Assembly: GCA_035549195.1 (NCBI GenBank) | Contig: DASZRK010000029.1 | Span: forward strand, 1-51,574 | From: a bacterium | Lineage (GTDB): Bacteria > Oederibacteriota > Muellerivitia > Muellerivitales > Muellerivitaceae | Length of the DNA stretch: 51,574 bases | Reading direction: 5' to 3' | Part shown: in pieces, positions 40,756 to 49,569 of the stretch | How the letters are laid out: the number at the start of each line of letters is the position of its first letter | Numbering within the stretch: position 1 is the stretch's first letter | Notes under the pieces: generated by a model | The model's input: the letters and a program-made list of their open reading frames with translations, nothing else | Database searches by the model: none | Told to the model about the DNA's origin: nothing | Program-made: the position numbers and the translations under genes

Positions 40756-43182
40756 ATGACCATTCATAAGAAGTTTGTTTTCCTGTTGTTAGCGCTTTTT
40801 TGCCTTTCCACTGGGCGTGTCTTGGCGACGGTGGATGGCGCTTTATCGGGGACCGTTCTGGACGATCAGGGTACGGCGGTGCCCAACGCCAAGGTGACCG
40901 TCAAGGGCGATGGGTTCGAGAAAGACCTGACGACCTCGGCCACGGGGACCTTCCAGGTCTTTCCGCTGACGCTGGGGGATTACCAGGTCACGGTCCAGGC
41001 GGATGGGTTCACCCCCTATCAGGGGACGGTGGCGGTTTCCAGTGATACCGCCTCCCTCGAGGTCCGTTTGTCGGCGGGAGGGGATATGCAAATGACGGTG
41101 AAGGCCAAACGCCATCTCGTCACTTCCGCCTCCAACAGCAGCCGGGACCTGAACAAGGACGAGATCGCCCAACTTCCGGGGGGAGCGACCGCCGACGTGC
41201 GCCGGTTGTTGTACACCACCACGGCCGGTTTCGTGGAGGGGGCGCTGGGGCAGGTCTTCACCCGGGGCAACCACGCCAACTTGCAGTACCAGATCGACGG
41301 GATCCAACTGCCGGATTCGGTGGGCGGTTCTTTCGGGGAGGCCTTCACTCCCGTCAATATCGACCACATGGAGATCCTGACCGGCGGGCTTCCCGCTGAG
41401 TTCGGGAACCGCTTGGCCGGGGTGGTCAACATCGTGACCAAGTCCGGGAGCACGGAGTCGGGAGGGGAGATCGGGGCCAGCTACGGCTCTTACAACCAGA
41501 CATCGGGCTACGCCCATTACGGGGGCGCCGACGCGTCGGGGGCCTTCCATTACCTGCTTTCGGTCGATTCCTTCTCGACCGACCGGGGCCTGGACACTCC
41601 CGCGCCCGCCGATATCAACAACGACCAGAACGGCGGAAGCGAACTGGCGAACCACGACAAGAGCTATGGGACGGACCGGTTCGTGAAATTCGATTGGGTC
41701 GCGGATAACTCGAACAAATTGGGCCTCACGGCTTATAGCGAGGACAAATTCAACCAGATCCCCGACTATGACGGTTCCTTCGATCCGAGCGGCCCCCATT
41801 TCACTTATTTCACCGGGCTGACGGACACTTATGGGAACGGCCCCTTCAACTATGTGCCTTCCACCACCAACGACACCCAAACCGAAGCCAATCGATACGT
41901 GGGACTGTCGTGGAAGCATACCTTCGATGAGAATTCCTTCGTCCAGATCGCGCCTTATTGGAAGGAATCCAACCTGACCTTCACCAACGATCTGGCGAAC
42001 GACCTGGCCTTTTCCCAAAGCCAGTTCAACTCCCTGGCCGGCTCCTTGGGAGGCATCACCGAGTCTTCCTATTCCCAGGACCGGACCAGTGACAACTACG
42101 GGACGCAGGTGGATCTCAGCTGGCGCGCGGACCCCAATAACCTGATCAAGATGGGCGGCCAGGTCCTCTTGACCCAATCGTCGGGTCCGGTCTCCATCGT
42201 CGAGGTTTCCAACGACGGAAGCGGCCCGGTGACCACGGCCAGCGGGGACAGCTCCACCGATGTCGGCTATGAGGAAGGGGTCTATCTCCAGGACGAACTC
42301 ACCCTGGCCAAATGGCTGGTCGTGAACGCGGGGATCCGTTTTGACGCCACCCAGTTCGTCTTCCCGGGCTCCACGGACAACGACAGCAACTGGGGACCGA
42401 GGGTGGGGATCAGCTTCCTGCCGGCGGAGACCACCAAGTTCCATGTGTTCTACGGCAAGCTTTTCATGCCCGCCCCGGCGGAAGACCTCCGGCAGACCTT
42501 CATCGATCTGGGGGTGGGGGACGCGTCGGTCCCTTACAACATCAAGGCCGAGAAGGACGATTACTTCGAGGCCGGGATCTCCCAGCAGGCGGGCAGCCAG
42601 CTGTTCACCCTCAACGGCTATTACAAGGACGCCGTGAACATGCTGGATGAGACCCAGCTGTTGAACACCGGGATCGACCAGCCCTTCAATTACGCGACCG
42701 GCTACGCCTATGGGGTGGAATTTTCCATGCGCGGCGCCCTCGACAAGGATTGGTCGGATTTCGCCAACTATACCTTCGAGATCGCCGAAGGCCAGGGGAT
42801 CAGCGGCGGCGACTTCGCCGTCACGGGCGGCGACATCCCGCCGGCCGGGGTCTACCAATACCTGGACCATTGCCAGATCCATACGGCCAATGTGGGTCTG
42901 ACCTACGACCCGGGCGACCTGTGGATCACCGCCGAAGGACTTTACGGGGGTGGGTTGAGCACCGGGGACGGCAATAGTTTGAGGCTGCCGAGCCATTTCA
43001 CGGCGGATGTCACCCTGGGTTATGCCTTCAAAAAGGACAGCGGCCTTTCCGGCATGAAAGCCAGCCTGGATGTCCTGAACGTCCTGGATAACCCCTACGC
43101 CATCTTCATCAACAACGGCTACAACGGGAATCACTACGAGAACGGCCGGGAATTCATCTTCCGTTTGTCGAAAACGCTTTGA
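40756..43182 (+). CDS. TonB-dependent outer-membrane receptor
   Basis: An outer-membrane transporter of 808 residues, energised by TonB. AGGAGA stands 6 bases before ATG 40756; the upstream TTG is rejected. A signal peptide (about 1-24) is followed by a carboxypeptidase-regulatory-like domain (GALSGTVLDDQGTAVPNAKVTVKG ... DYQVTVQADGF, about 27-110). The plug has VFTRGNHANLQYQIDGIQLPDSVGGSFGEAFTPVNIDHMEILTGGLPAEFGNRLAGVVNIVTKSG in order, then a barrel of about 600 residues ends at FIFRLSKTL. The ligand is unknown; the Fur-family gene, MerC-like gene and ExbBD-TonB nearby favour a metal or metal complex. Confidence 0.9.
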   Translation: MTIHKKFVFLLLALFCLSTGRVLATVDGALSGTVLDDQGTAVPNAKVTVKGDGFEKDLTTSATGTFQVFPLTLGDYQVTVQADGFTPYQGTVAVSSDTASLEVRLSAGGDMQMTVKAKRHLVTSASNSSRDLNKDEIAQLPGGATADVRRLLYTTTAGFVEGALGQVFTRGNHANLQYQIDGIQLPDSVGGSFGEAFTPVNIDHMEILTGGLPAEFGNRLAGVVNIVTKSGSTESGGEIGASYGSYNQTSGYAHYGGADASGAFHYLLSVDSFSTDRGLDTPAPADINNDQNGGSELANHDKSYGTDRFVKFDWVADNSNKLGLTAYSEDKFNQIPDYDGSFDPSGPHFTYFTGLTDTYGNGPFNYVPSTTNDTQTEANRYVGLSWKHTFDENSFVQIAPYWKESNLTFTNDLANDLAFSQSQFNSLAGSLGGITESSYSQDRTSDNYGTQVDLSWRADPNNLIKMGGQVLLTQSSGPVSIVEVSNDGSGPVTTASGDSSTDVGYEEGVYLQDELTLAKWLVVNAGIRFDATQFVFPGSTDNDSNWGPRVGISFLPAETTKFHVFYGKLFMPAPAEDLRQTFIDLGVGDASVPYNIKAEKDDYFEAGISQQAGSQLFTLNGYYKDAVNMLDETQLLNTGIDQPFNYATGYAYGVEFSMRGALDKDWSDFANYTFEIAEGQGISGGDFAVTGGDIPPAGVYQYLDHCQIHTANVGLTYDPGDLWITAEGLYGGGLSTGDGNSLRLPSHFTADVTLGYAFKKDSGLSGMKASLDVLNVLDNPYAIFINNGYNGNHYENGREFIFRLSKTL

Positions 43183-43420
43183 ACGGGAGAGCTTGAAGCG
43201 CAAGAACGGCGATCGGAGCACCGGTCGGTCCTCAGGGGCCGGCCGGCGTCTTGGTCCTGTCCTTGGCAAGGACGGTCGTTGTTCCATCCGCGCGGCGGGT
43301 CTTAAGGACAATAGGAAAGAGGTCCAAAGACCTGGTTGGCCCGTATCGATCCATCAAGCGAATGGTATCGGGTGAGTGAAAGTGTAGGATCACTTCAATT
43401 CAAGATCGGAGCGAGGGCGC

Positions 43421-44122
43421 ATGAAAAAGTTCGATCCCCTGTCGGTGAGCATGGTTTTCGCGGCCGTTTTGATGATGGCGTTCTTTTCGTCCGGTTGCCG
43501 GAACGATCGGTCTTCTTTGGAGGCCCCGGGGACCATTTTTATCCGCCAAAAGGCCGCGGACCCCAAGGCTTATCTTCGGGCATTTTTCGAGGAGGGGCCG
43601 AAGCTAAAGGCCCATGGATTTTCCGCCTACAGTCTGCACCGCGACCTGAACGACCGCGGAACCTTCATCATCACCCTGAAATGCGCCCGTTTGGGCGAGG
43701 GAGTGGATCTGGTCCGGTCGCCCGAGTTCATGGCCGCCATGGACAAGGCCGACACCCAGGTCCCCATGGTCTGGTACGGGTTGGACACGACCGAGCGAAG
43801 ATACACGGAACAGCCCCGGATGACCGGTGGCATTGTGATCGCCCGAAATGAGGTGCGGGACTACGGATTTTGGCTGGATTGTTTTTACAAGGAGGACGGC
43901 GGGAAACACAACCATCCGGGAAGGAAGTACAAGAACAGCAACTACAGTATCCACCACCTGCCGGGAAAGCCGGAGATCGCCATCGTGGCCCATGAGGCGT
44001 CCGATGTCTCGAAGGCCCCCGCTTTCATGCGATCGGAGCCGATGAAAGGCGAGATGGAATCCACGGGAGTAACGGGCCTGGATATCTGGTACGGGGTCAA
44101 TGTCCAAGAAGGCCTGTTCTAG
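43421..44122 (+). CDS. Lipoprotein with two ABM-like (dimeric alpha/beta barrel) domains
   Basis: A 233-residue lipoprotein with lipobox FSSGC (Cys26); GGAGCGAGG stands upstream. Two similar halves follow. The first (about 37-125, GTIFIRQKAADPKAYLRAF ... GFSAYSLHRDLNDRGTFIITLKCA ... VPMVWYGLD) and second (about 135-230, GGIVIARNEVRDYGFWLDCF ... YSIHHLPGKPEIAIVAHEA ... TGLDIWYGV) each have the strand/helix pattern of antibiotic-biosynthesis-monooxygenase-like domains. Such domains may bind heme-like or quinone ligands, but no specific site is evident. The gene lies between the TonB-dependent receptor and the ExbB-ExbD-TonB genes. Confidence 0.7.
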   Translation: MKKFDPLSVSMVFAAVLMMAFFSSGCRNDRSSLEAPGTIFIRQKAADPKAYLRAFFEEGPKLKAHGFSAYSLHRDLNDRGTFIITLKCARLGEGVDLVRSPEFMAAMDKADTQVPMVWYGLDTTERRYTEQPRMTGGIVIARNEVRDYGFWLDCFYKEDGGKHNHPGRKYKNSNYSIHHLPGKPEIAIVAHEASDVSKAPAFMRSEPMKGEMESTGVTGLDIWYGVNVQEGLF

Positions 44123-44166
44123 GTCGGCGCCGGACGGCCCGGGCCATGCCTTCCAGAAGGAAAGGG

Positions 44167-44185
44167 GCCTTCAGGGCCTGAAGGC
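44167..44185. other. Hairpin GCCTTCAG-GGC-CTGAAGGC
   Basis: A perfect 8-base inverted repeat with a 3-base loop, between the lipoprotein gene and the receptor remnant. There is no T-run; the function is unknown. Confidence 0.4.
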
Positions 44186-44197
44186 GGGCCGGACAGG

Positions 44198-44314
44198 TTG
44201 AATGTTTTCGATGATCGATATCCCATCTTCATCGCCAATGGACCCAACGGCGATCACCCTGGAGCGGGACGGCAATTCATTTTCCGTTCGGCCAAGGTCC
44301 TCGAAGCGGGGAAA
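44198..44314 (+). pseudogene. C-terminal remnant of a second TonB-dependent receptor
   Basis: Translates as NVFDDRYPIFIANGPNGD-HPGAGRQFIFRSAKVL, which aligns with the end of the intact receptor (NVLDNPYAIFINNGYNGN-HYENGREFIFRLSKTL) with about half of positions identical and no gaps. No barrel sequence precedes it, because the lipoprotein gene lies immediately upstream. It is a leftover of a deleted or recombined receptor gene. Confidence 0.65.
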
Positions 44315-44408
44315 AAGGGATGCAAAAGCGGCTGGGAAGATGCCGGATGGCCGTCCGGGGCTGCCCGGCGTCCTGCCTTTTTTAATTCAGGAATGGAAAG
44401 GAACGGAA

Positions 44409-45044
44409 ATGAGCGGTTTATTCGAGGGGTTCAAATTCATTTTCAGGGGTGGATTCATGATGGCCCCGCTCCTGGGATCGTCATTGATCGCCTTAACGGT
44501 CATCGTCGAACGGTGGAAAGCGCTCCACCAGCAATATGTGACCCCGCCCGATCTTACCCAAGATGTCCTGCAGAAAGTTCAAGAAGGCAGAACGGCCGAG
44601 GCTCTCAAGCTTTGCGCGGGCAAGGCCACTCCTGTCGCGGCGGTGCTAAAAGCCGGTCTTGAGCATTTCAAGAATCCGACGGCGGAAATGGAGATCGCCA
44701 TGAAGAACGAGGGGGAAAGCTGGGTCCCCATCCTTGAAAAAAGGGTCCATGTCCTGGACACGACCATCACCATCGCTCCCTTAATGGGCCTTTTGGGGAC
44801 CATCATTGGCATGATGGGATCCTTCAAGGTCTTGACCCAAAGCGGGGTGGATGACCCCTATTCCATTACCGGCGGGATCGCGGAAGCCCTGATCGCCACC
44901 GCGACCGGGTTGGTGATCGCCCTGATCTGCGTCATCGCCAATAATTACTTCAACAACGACATCAAGAACTTCATTTATGAAATGGAATCGGCGGCTTCCC
45001 GTCTATTGGAGGCCCGGATGGGCGCGGAAAGAAGGAAGAACTGA
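44409..45044 (+). CDS. exbB: ExbB-type proton-channel protein (MotA/TolQ/ExbB)
   Basis: Inner-membrane proton-channel subunit that powers TonB. ATG 44409 has AAGGA 7 bases upstream; a longer frame back to 44202 would read through the receptor remnant and is rejected. At 211 residues, three TM segments are seen: GGFMMAPLLGSSLIALTVIV (about 10-32), the APLMGLLGTIIGMMGSFKVL segment (about 120-145, the most conserved ExbB motif) and EALIATATGLVIALICVIANNYF (about 160-185). The stop overlaps the exbD start (TGATG). Confidence 0.92.
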   Translation: MSGLFEGFKFIFRGGFMMAPLLGSSLIALTVIVERWKALHQQYVTPPDLTQDVLQKVQEGRTAEALKLCAGKATPVAAVLKAGLEHFKNPTAEMEIAMKNEGESWVPILEKRVHVLDTTITIAPLMGLLGTIIGMMGSFKVLTQSGVDDPYSITGGIAEALIATATGLVIALICVIANNYFNNDIKNFIYEMESAASRLLEARMGAERRKN

Positions 45045-45454
45045 TGCAGATCCGACAAAGACCGGCCAAGCGCGTCAGGATCGAGATCATCCCCATGATC
45101 GACGTTATTTTTTTCCTTTTGGTCTTCTTTATGGTGTCCTCCCTGGCCATGACCCGGATCAATAGCGTCAAGGTGCTCCTCCCCAAAATGTCGGGAAAGG
45201 CCGAGAACATGAAGCAAAACATCATCCTCACGGTCAAAAAGGACGGGACCCTTTTGGTCAATAAGACCCAAGTGAACTTGGGAACATTGGGGGCCCAATT
45301 GACCTACCAGATGCAGGCCAACCCCCAGGAGGTGGTCATCGTGAATGCGGATCAGGCCGCCGGTTACGGTTTGGTCGTTCAGGCCATGGACAAGGCCAAA
45401 GAAGTGGGTGTGCGAAAGTTCGCTTTGGTCGCCGAGGCGGGTGAAGAAAAATGA
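45044..45454 (+). CDS. exbD: ExbD-type energy-transduction protein
   Basis: Partner of ExbB, 136 residues. It has an N-terminal basic segment and one TM helix with the functional Asp: KRVRIEIIPMIDVIFFLLVFFMVSS (D of PMIDVIFFL). A periplasmic domain follows (TRINSVKVLLPKMSG ... VVIVNADQAAGYGLVVQAMDKAKEVGV). The start overlaps exbB and the stop overlaps tonB. Confidence 0.93.
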   Translation: MQIRQRPAKRVRIEIIPMIDVIFFLLVFFMVSSLAMTRINSVKVLLPKMSGKAENMKQNIILTVKKDGTLLVNKTQVNLGTLGAQLTYQMQANPQEVVIVNADQAAGYGLVVQAMDKAKEVGVRKFALVAEAGEEK

Positions 45455-46053
45455 CGATCGCGGGCACCCTGTTAAGATCGGGAGCCGACGAAAAAAGACT
45501 CCGCCAAGCGGCCGGGATCGCCTTGGCCTTGGAATTCCTTTTTTTCCTCGCGCTGGGATCGGGGCATTGGTCCTTTTTGAGGGATACCTTCGATCCGGCC
45601 GGCTATGTGGAGGCCCAGATCGTCCAATTGCCCGCCAATGCCCACTTGACCGGAGCTGAAGCCGTCCAGGTCGAGGAAGAAGTGATATTCAGCCGGAAGC
45701 AAAGCCGCAAAAAAAGGGTCGAAAAAAAAGAACTTCCCAAAGCCCCGGAGAAGAACCAAGTGGATGCCGGACCCGATTTGGGGCCGACCCATGGACCGGT
45801 AGCGATCTATGCCCCGGCCCCGGTCATTCCCGCTTATTTAAGGGACCAAAACCTTAAAACCCATGTGGTCATTGAATTTCTGATCACGGCCCAAGGTGTC
45901 GTGACACCACGGCTTTTGGATCCGAGCGGCAATGATGAGTTGGACGCCATCGCCTTAAAAACAGCGTCGAAGTGGCGATTTAAACCGGCGACCAATGCGA
46001 ATGTCGCCATCGATTCCAAGACCCGGCTTCGGATCTTATTCGAAGTTTATTAA
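45451..46053 (+). CDS. tonB: TonB-family energy transducer
   Basis: Links the ExbBD proton channel to outer-membrane receptors, 200 residues. An N-terminal anchor helix (LRQAAGIALALEFLFFLALGSG, about 17-38) precedes a charged proline/lysine-bearing periplasmic stretch (SRKKRVEKKELPKAPEK). The C-terminal TonB domain is VVIEFLITAQGVVTPRLLDPSGNDELDAIALKTASKWRFKPA. The start overlaps exbD (ATGA). It is the last gene before a strong terminator. Confidence 0.92.
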   Translation: MTIAGTLLRSGADEKRLRQAAGIALALEFLFFLALGSGHWSFLRDTFDPAGYVEAQIVQLPANAHLTGAEAVQVEEEVIFSRKQSRKKRVEKKELPKAPEKNQVDAGPDLGPTHGPVAIYAPAPVIPAYLRDQNLKTHVVIEFLITAQGVVTPRLLDPSGNDELDAIALKTASKWRFKPATNANVAIDSKTRLRILFEVY

Positions 46054-46067
46054 AGGCGCCTTTGAAC

Positions 46068-46132
46068 AAAGGGGCCGGGCCGGACCGGGCCTGAGGCTCT
46101 CGTGCCCGGTCCCTACGAATGGCCCCTTTTTT
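46068..46132 (+). terminator. Strong rho-independent terminator after tonB
   Basis: Outer arms AAAGGGGCC (46068-46076) and GGCCCCTTT (46121-46129) run into TTT. They enclose a second stem, GGACCGGGC with GCCCGGTCC. It ends the ExbB-ExbD-TonB operon. Confidence 0.8.
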
Positions 46133-46240
46133 GGGCCGGGGAGGCCCTGATCCTGGCAGGGATCCTTGGGTATTGGCGAAGAAGCCGTGGTAGCCTGTGA
46201 TCGGTTGGTGGGTCCCTGGATAGGGTCCGAAAAGAGGGTT

Positions 46241-47413
46241 ATGAAACGTCCTGTATCGATCCTTGGGCTGGCCTTGTTCCTCCTGGCGGGGAACCCGGCC
46301 CGATCCGCCTCCCCCGACCTGGCCTTGGTCCTCCAGAAAATGAGCCGCCTCAAGGATGTCCGGTTCTTCGTCACCCCGACCCTTTACGACCAACTGACCC
46401 CCGAGGACCTGCAGGCCTTCGGCCGGGGCCAGGTGCGCCGCCTGGAAGCACCCTTCGATCTTTGGCCCAACTATTCCAAGCTCTATTGGCGCACCGGATT
46501 CCTTTTGGACCCGGGGAAAAGGGCCAGCCTCCAGCTCCTCAAGGACATCATGGACTACAACAAGCAGACCAACCGACGGCCCCAGCCGGAGGAGGAATGG
46601 AAGAACGGGAAGGGGGAGACGGTCGCTTATTTTTATCCCATCCGGAACGTGGATGTTCACCAGCAAAGGGGCTTTTGGGCCTTCTATGACACCTTGAAGG
46701 ATCCGGACCGGCTCTCGGAAACCCTGACCGCCTGGTTCCATCCGCCCCAAGCGGGGGTTTATCAGTTCTTCATCCAGGGCGGCCCCGTGACCCTCCAGGT
46801 CGACCGGAAGACCGTCCGGGACCGGGACAAGCTGGACCTGGAGGTGAATGACTATCCGATCCTCATTTATTCCACCTGCCCTTACGATCCAAAAGGGAAA
46901 AAGAAATACGATTGGCCCAAGTCCACCGAGACCTTCCAGGGTCCGGATGGGAAGGTCCGGGCCCTGGATGAGGGTTGCCTGAAGAGCTACGGATTCTTCT
47001 GTGGGGTGGAAGGGACCTTCTACCCGACCCCGGACCTGAAAGGCCCTCCCACCGCCCGCCACCAAGTGGCTTTCCTGGATGTGACGAGCGAAGGGGATCT
47101 CGGGGCGCCCGGGCCCGTCTTGAGCGCGTCGTGGAAAGGGGAATTCGACGCCGAGGAGGAGGGAAGCTATTCCTTCCGGGTGCAAAGTTCGGACCCGGTT
47201 TCCTTGACCATCGATGGAAAGAGGGTCCTCACGGCGCCGGGAACAACGGAGGGAAAGATGGCCTTGAAGGCCGGTCCGCACCGCCTGGCGATGGTTTGGC
47301 GCCGAAAGCTGGGGGATAAGGCCCCTCCGCAATTGCATCTTCTTTGGAAGGGCCCCAAGGCGGCGGATCATAAGCTCTTCCTGATGGTCAAAAAGTCGTT
47401 CAACTACAGTTGA
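46241..47413 (+). CDS. Secreted protein with two PA14-like domains
   Basis: A 390-residue exported protein; AGAGGG stands before ATG 46241 (an upstream TTG frame is rejected). The signal peptide ends ...NPARSA|SP. Two PA14-like beta-barrel segments: the first about 160-210 (TAWFHPPQAGVYQFFIQGGPVTLQVDRKTV), the second about 295-375 (ASWKGEFDAEEEGSYSFRVQSSDPVSLTIDGKRVL ... GPHRLAMVWRRK ... LHLLWKGP). PA14 domains generally bind sugars. No catalytic motif was found. It follows the tonB terminator and probably starts its own unit. Confidence 0.7.
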   Translation: MKRPVSILGLALFLLAGNPARSASPDLALVLQKMSRLKDVRFFVTPTLYDQLTPEDLQAFGRGQVRRLEAPFDLWPNYSKLYWRTGFLLDPGKRASLQLLKDIMDYNKQTNRRPQPEEEWKNGKGETVAYFYPIRNVDVHQQRGFWAFYDTLKDPDRLSETLTAWFHPPQAGVYQFFIQGGPVTLQVDRKTVRDRDKLDLEVNDYPILIYSTCPYDPKGKKKYDWPKSTETFQGPDGKVRALDEGCLKSYGFFCGVEGTFYPTPDLKGPPTARHQVAFLDVTSEGDLGAPGPVLSASWKGEFDAEEEGSYSFRVQSSDPVSLTIDGKRVLTAPGTTEGKMALKAGPHRLAMVWRRKLGDKAPPQLHLLWKGPKAADHKLFLMVKKSFNYS

Positions 47414-47442
47414 GGGCGGATCGGCCGGAAGGGTGAAACTAT

Positions 47443-47661
47443 TTGAGGTCAAAAAATAGAAGATCGGGGAAAAATTCCAGGTCCCGGAGGCGCGCTTTTC
47501 CACCGCCCACTTGGAAGGATCTTTGGTTCGTCCTTCTGCTCGTGATCCTATGGGGAGGCGAATTCGCGACCTTGACCACCCCGTACCATGGATATTATCT
47601 GCTGTTCGTAGTGATGCTCACGGTGACCCTCCTTTTGTTTCGGTCCATAAAAAGGAAATAG
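47443..47661 (+). CDS. Small two-span membrane protein, hypothetical
   Basis: A 72-residue protein from a TTG start (AAGGGTG upstream, weak). A very basic N-terminus (RSKNRRSGKNSRSRRRAF) is followed by two hydrophobic helices (DLWFVLLLVILWGGEFATL and YYLLFVVMLTVTLLLF) and a basic end SIKRK. Both termini would face the cytoplasm. No family was recognised. Confidence 0.55.
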   Translation: MRSKNRRSGKNSRSRRRAFPPPTWKDLWFVLLLVILWGGEFATLTTPYHGYYLLFVVMLTVTLLLFRSIKRK

Positions 47662-47791
47662 CTGTCCACGCCGGGGAGGCTTTTGACCGGAGGGCCCTGG
47701 CCTTTCCCTGGCCCGGCAATGTCCCAGGATGTTTCGCGGTCAGGGCCCCGCTGGCCTGTTAGAATGGCCCGATCTTCCCCCGGAGGCCCTA

Positions 47792-48622
47792 TTGAACAAG
47801 GTATGGCGATCCCCGATCCTTTTGTCCCTCCTCTTCCTGCTCCACCCGGCCCTGGCCGGGACCGATCCCAAGACGGCGAAGATCCTGGAAGGCATCAATT
47901 CGGTCTATTACAACCTCCCGCGGGAGGGGCTCCGGAGGCTTCATGGCGAGTTCCGGAGCGACCTGATCGACAAGATCCGCGATAAGGCGGTGGAAAAGTT
48001 CGGCAAGAAGGCGCCCGTCGTCAAGGCTTTGGATGGGTTCGGGGTCTCCCTTGACTGGGACCCGTCGACGGGATGGGAGATCGAAAGCCCGTCCATCCCC
48101 CGGTCGGGGGAGGACCGTTTCGATTCGGGGATGGACGACCTGGGCAAGGCCATGCGGTCATTGGCGGCACGGATCATCAACCTTTGGTCGGGATTCATGG
48201 TGGAAGAGGTCTTTACGGCCGGGGATCTTCAAAAATTCGACGCCCGGATCGGGGACGGCGGCGACAACCTCCTGGTCGACCTGGGGGACAAGCAGGAAGC
48301 CCATCATTTTGTCCTGGATACGGGGTTCAAGATCCATTCGGTCCGGGGGGAAAGGACCGACGGCTCCAAATTCGCCATGGATACGATCTTTGACCGCTCC
48401 CCCCGGGGTTATGTCCTGACGGGTTGGACCGATCAAGCCGGGGAGGAACGCGAGGTCCGGATCGCCTATAAGGCCGTGGAAGGTTTCCTGCTCCCGTCCG
48501 AAATGGCGGTCCTGATATGGGACCCGAAGACCGGAAGGAGCCTGGAACAGGCCTGTCATTTCATGAATTACAAGGTCGAAGGCGCGGCAACTGACGGCGA
48601 CGCTTCGGCGGGGGACCGGTAG
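47792..48622 (+). CDS. Secreted hypothetical protein, lipoprotein-carrier-like size
   Basis: TTG 47792 with GGAGG 6 bases before it is chosen, because it gives a clean signal peptide (NKVWRSPILLSLLFLLHPALA|GTD). A longer frame from 47729 would precede the signal peptide with 21 residues. The mature part of about 255 residues is mixed alpha/beta, with a helical start (ILEGINSVYYNLPREGLRRLH) and beta-rich C-terminal half (VDLGDKQEAHHFVLDTGFKIHSV ... GYVLTGWTDQAG). The pattern is a little like LolA-type or DUF-type periplasmic proteins, but no clear family was recognised. Confidence 0.65.
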   Translation: MNKVWRSPILLSLLFLLHPALAGTDPKTAKILEGINSVYYNLPREGLRRLHGEFRSDLIDKIRDKAVEKFGKKAPVVKALDGFGVSLDWDPSTGWEIESPSIPRSGEDRFDSGMDDLGKAMRSLAARIINLWSGFMVEEVFTAGDLQKFDARIGDGGDNLLVDLGDKQEAHHFVLDTGFKIHSVRGERTDGSKFAMDTIFDRSPRGYVLTGWTDQAGEEREVRIAYKAVEGFLLPSEMAVLIWDPKTGRSLEQACHFMNYKVEGAATDGDASAGDR

Positions 48623-48666
48623 TCCTTCAGGGAATTGGCGGTGGGATCATAACGATCGGAGACAAG

Positions 48667-49116
48667 ATGACCGGAAAGAACAACCTGCGGCGGATGGACA
48701 ACGTCGGGATCGTGGTGGAGTCGCTCGAGGAGGCCATCGCTTTTTTCACCGAGCTGGGCCTGAAGCTCGAGGGCCGGGCCATGATCGAGGGGGAATGGGC
48801 CGGGCGGGTGACCGGGCTGGGCGACCAGTCCGTCGAGATCGCCATGATGGCCACCCCCGACGGACACAGTCGGCTCGAGCTCTCGCGGTTCCTGCGCCCC
48901 GCCGTCGCCGCCGACCACCGCCGGGCCCCGGTGAACGCCCTGGGCTACCTGCGCGTCATGTTCACCGTGGAGGACATCGAGGGCACGCTCACCCGCCTCC
49001 GCGCGCGCGGCGCCCAGCTCGTCGGCGAGGTGGTCCGATACGAGAACAGCTACAAGCTCTGTTATCTGCGGGGTCCCGAGGGGATCCTCCTCGGGCTCGC
49101 CCAAGAGCTCGGCTGA
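48667..49116 (+). CDS. VOC-family (glyoxalase/dioxygenase fold) protein
   Basis: A 149-residue metalloenzyme-fold protein; GGAG stands before the ATG. Two beta-alpha-beta-beta-beta modules: MDNVGIVVESLEEAIAFFTELGLKLEG with SRLELSRF, and ALGYLRVMFTVEDIEGTLTRLRARGAQLVGE with KLCYLRGPEGILLGLAQ. The terminal Glu (GPEGILL) fits the usual metal ligand; the first-His position is occupied by Asn/Val. Its codons are even richer in G and C at third positions than its neighbours (cgcctccgcgcgcgcggc), so recent acquisition is possible. The reaction is unknown. Confidence 0.82.
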   Translation: MTGKNNLRRMDNVGIVVESLEEAIAFFTELGLKLEGRAMIEGEWAGRVTGLGDQSVEIAMMATPDGHSRLELSRFLRPAVAADHRRAPVNALGYLRVMFTVEDIEGTLTRLRARGAQLVGEVVRYENSYKLCYLRGPEGILLGLAQELG

Positions 49117-49149
49117 CGCCCGTCCGGTCCAGGCTGTCCTTGGCCCTGG

Positions 49150-49569
49150 TCATTGGGGGTTCGGTTCATTCCCGGTCCGGCTCGAGGGGTGGGTCATTTC
49201 GATCTTTCGAATGAGCCCATCTTCCGCGTGGGTCGTCTTCAGGGTGCCTTGGATCGGGGCGAGGGGCGGGGGCAGGACCAGGTAATACTTGAAATAGACC
49301 AGGTTGTTCTCCAAGGCCTCGGTCGTCCGATCCAACTTCTCCAGGTCGGCGAAAGCCTTCGTGTAGATCCCCAAAAAACTCTCCCGGCCATGCACCTCGC
49401 CGGCGGGCCCCACGAAATGAAGGTCGGGATGGAGCGTCCTGCCGATCGCCGTCAGATCGCGGGCGTTCACGGCCGCCCGGTATTCCTCGGCGATCCTCGT
49501 ATATTCGCGGGTCTCGGCCAGTGCCCGGCTAGCCTGGATCCCTGCGATCCGAATGTCCTCGTCCATCAT
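49150..49569 (-). CDS. SnoaL-like/DUF4440 (NTF2-fold) protein
   Basis: A 139-residue protein of the NTF2-like fold. The start is the ATG at 49569, because AAGGAG stands 4-5 bases upstream on the minus strand; a longer frame to 49629 has no such site. Recognisable pattern: EYTRIAEEYRAAVNARDLTAIGRTLHPDLHFVGPAGEVHGRESFLGIYTKAF, then LEKLDRTTEALENNLVYFKYYLVL and IRKIEMTHPS. These small pockets serve varied isomerases, cyclases or binding roles. It is convergent with the VOC gene. Confidence 0.75.
   Translation of the reverse strand: MMDEDIRIAGIQASRALAETREYTRIAEEYRAAVNARDLTAIGRTLHPDLHFVGPAGEVHGRESFLGIYTKAFADLEKLDRTTEALENNLVYFKYYLVLPPPLAPIQGTLKTTHAEDGLIRKIEMTHPSSRTGNEPNPQ

Noticed and set aside
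43193-43375. 60-residue ORF between the receptor and the lipoprotein gene
   Set aside because: Arg/Gly-rich composition without family likeness; no support beyond being open.
43336-43851. 171-residue ORF overlapping the start of the ABM-like lipoprotein
   Set aside because: Gly/Arg/Pro-rich shadow frame; the lipoprotein frame has a lipobox and two domain repeats.
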